A stretch of 15,302 nucleotides of DNA from the NCBI GenBank assembly GCA_002479715.1, contig DLOT01000018.1, forward strand, positions 16,754-32,055. The letters run 5' to 3'. This document shows, one piece after another, positions 14,063 to 15,302 of the stretch. Below the pieces are notes generated by a model. It was not told the origin of the DNA and ran no database searches. It saw nothing but the letters and a program-made list of their open reading frames with translations. Origin of the DNA: Ruminococcus sp. UBA7477 (GTDB lineage Bacteria > Bacillota > Clostridia > Oscillospirales > Ruminococcaceae). Made by a program: the position numbers and the translations under genes. Each line of letters opens with the position of its first letter. The first letter of the stretch is position 1.

Positions 14063-15007
14063 ATGAATATATTCAAAAGGATCGTTTCACTGATCTCGGC
14101 TGCTGTTTTGTCCGCATCGCTTTTATCGGGCTGTGAACTGTCCGGTATATCAAAGGCGGACGACGGCAAGCTTCAGATCGTTACGACTATATTCCCCGCG
14201 CGCGACTTCGCAAGGCAGATCTCCGGCGACAATGCAGAGGTCACTCAGCTTCTCAAGCCGGGGCAGGAAAGCCACACATATGAGCCCTCGGCGCAGGACA
14301 TTCTGTCTATCCAGAACTGCGACCTGTTTATATATGTAGGCGGAGAAAACGACGCTTGGGTGAGCGACATACTCGCTTCGTTCGATAAACCCGTCAATAC
14401 CGTAAAAATGCTCGATTGCTGCGAAACGGTCGGGGAGGAGCCGCTTGATGGTATGGAATCCGAGGAACACGGCGATCACGAGACCGATGAACACATCTGG
14501 ACATCCCTGAGAAACGCGCAGAAGATATGCCGTGAGATCGAAAATAAGCTTTGCGAGATCGACAAGGAGGGCGCAGACGGCTATAGGAGCAGGAGCGACA
14601 GCTACTGCGCGCAGCTTTGCAAGCTTGACGAAGAGTTTGAAAAAGCCGTTTCGCAAGGCAAAAGAAGCACTCTTGTTTTCGGTGACAGATTCCCCTTCCG
14701 ATATTTTGCGGACGATTACGGTCTGGAGTGCTATGCGGCATTTTCGGGCTGCTCTACAGAAACCGAGCCGAGCGCAAAGACACTGTCTTTTTTAATAGAC
14801 AAGGTCAGGAACGAAAATATCCCGACAGTTTTATATATCGAATTTTCGGCTAAAAATGTAGCCGATTCGATCGCAGAGCAGACAGGCTGCAAAACGGCAC
14901 TTTTTCATTCCTGCCACAATGTTTCGCAAGCCGAGATAGACTCCGGCGCAACATACCTTTCTCTTATGGAGAGCAATCTTGCGGTGCTGAAGGAGGCGCT
15001 TGGCTGA
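14063..15007 (+). CDS. znuA: Metal (probably zinc) ABC transporter substrate-binding lipoprotein
   Basis: A cluster A-I (ZnuA/PsaA/TroA) metal-binding lipoprotein of 314 residues. It has a lipoprotein signal peptide (KR at 5-6, hydrophobic 7-20, lipobox LLSGC with Cys24), then VTTIFPARDFARQISG, QESHTYEPSAQD (His71, first metal ligand), an acidic-histidine loop EEHGDHETDEHIW (135-146, with His144 the likely second ligand), and VFGDRFPFRYFADDYGL (205-221), where the usual third-ligand position (His or Glu) is Arg209 next to Asp208. FHSCHNVS follows, with His282 and His285. A histidine-rich loop and the zur neighbour favour zinc over manganese. AGAGG stands eight bases before the ATG. Its TGA overlaps the next ATG by one base, so it is coupled to the ATPase gene. 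Confidence 0.92.
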   Translation: MNIFKRIVSLISAAVLSASLLSGCELSGISKADDGKLQIVTTIFPARDFARQISGDNAEVTQLLKPGQESHTYEPSAQDILSIQNCDLFIYVGGENDAWVSDILASFDKPVNTVKMLDCCETVGEEPLDGMESEEHGDHETDEHIWTSLRNAQKICREIENKLCEIDKEGADGYRSRSDSYCAQLCKLDEEFEKAVSQGKRSTLVFGDRFPFRYFADDYGLECYAAFSGCSTETEPSAKTLSFLIDKVRNENIPTVLYIEFSAKNVADSIAEQTGCKTALFHSCHNVSQAEIDSGATYLSLMESNLAVLKEALG

Positions 15008-15302
15008 TGAGTATCCTTAGCGTAAAAAATCTTTCTGTCGAATATGACGGCTACGAGGCTGTGCATGATCTGAGCTTTGAGCTGGAACGCGGCGATTACC
15101 TTTGTGTCGTCGGTGAAAACGGCTCGGGCAAATCAACGCTTATGAAAGCGCTTCTCGGGCTTTTGAAGCCAAGCAGCGGCGAAATCAGGTATAACGGTCT
15201 GGAAGCTACACAGGTCGGATATATGCCGCAGCAGACCGACATTCAGCGCGACTTTCCCGCCTCGGTGACCGAAGTGGTCCTGACGGGCTGCTTAAAAGCC
15301 AA
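15007..15302 (+). CDS. znuC: Zinc ABC transporter ATP-binding protein, 3' end beyond window
   Basis: The first 98 residues of an ABC ATPase are visible: MSILSVKNLSVEYDGYEAVHDLSFEL, the Walker A GENGSGKST (about 37-45), LLGLLKPSSGEIRYNG, and the Q-loop region VGYMPQQTDIQRDFPASVTEVVLTG, characteristic of metal-type (ZnuC/MntB) ATPases. The signature motif and Walker B lie outside the window. The start overlaps the znuA stop (TGATG). The permease gene znuB is expected further right but cannot be seen. Confidence 0.92.
   Translation, partial: MSILSVKNLSVEYDGYEAVHDLSFELERGDYLCVVGENGSGKSTLMKALLGLLKPSSGEIRYNGLEATQVGYMPQQTDIQRDFPASVTEVVLTGCLKA

Noticed and set aside
1..15302. Mobile elements, CRISPR, phage or defence genes
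   Set aside because: No transposase, integrase, regular short repeats with spacers, or tRNA-flanked insertion was seen. All genes are common core genes in coherent operons, so no novel defence or mobile system is claimed.

Overview
The window is about 15.3 kb of ordinary bacterial core chromosome. It most likely comes from a low-to-mid GC anaerobic Firmicute of the class Clostridia; the Oscillospiraceae/Ruminococcaceae side is my best guess. The reasons are the Gram-positive mraZ-rsmH-ftsL-PBP(PASTA)-murE order, a small SRP RNA directly upstream of dnaX-ybaB-recR, an ATP-dependent formate-THF ligase (fhs), and strong AGGAGG-type ribosome binding sites. I see no mobile element, CRISPR array, tRNA or rRNA gene. 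The taxonomic guess is inference from gene content only.

Layout. (1) 1-5643, minus strand: the start of the division and cell-wall (dcw) cluster. It reads mraZ, rsmH (mraW), ftsL-like, a class B penicillin-binding protein with two PASTA domains, and murE, which is cut by the left edge. A clear TTGATT-17-TATAAT promoter lies upstream of mraZ. (2) 5904-10556, minus strand: a compact five-gene operon of fhs, a DUF3810-like membrane protein with an HELVH motif, tsaE, tsaB and rpiB. It has an extended -10 promoter before fhs and a strong intrinsic terminator after rpiB. The first genes overlap by 1-4 nt, and tsaE overlaps tsaB by tens of nt, which suggests translational coupling. (3) 10618-13528, minus strand: the SRP RNA gene (ffs/scr) with its own promoter and terminator, then dnaX, ybaB and recR, ended by a strong terminator. 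(4) 13567-15302, plus strand: a divergent metal-homeostasis operon of a Fur-family regulator (Zur-like), a ZnuA-like lipoprotein and the first third of a ZnuC-like ATPase. It is driven by a consensus promoter whose -10 and start site are covered by an inverted repeat that looks like an operator.

The genes cover peptidoglycan synthesis and septation, rRNA and tRNA modification (RsmH; the TsaB/TsaE part of t6A synthesis), one-carbon metabolism, replication and repair, protein targeting, and zinc uptake.

I did not find an undescribed multi-gene system. The best leads are: a run of eight A's in dnaX (mRNA sense) placed so that a -1 shift meets a stop after one codon, as in the E. coli gamma/tau frameshift; the putative Zur operator; possible MraZ-type repeats in the mraZ leader; an imperfect 20-bp hairpin between ftsL and the PBP gene; the DUF3810 metalloprotease-like gene in the one-carbon/t6A operon; and non-ATG starts on four of the five dcw genes.
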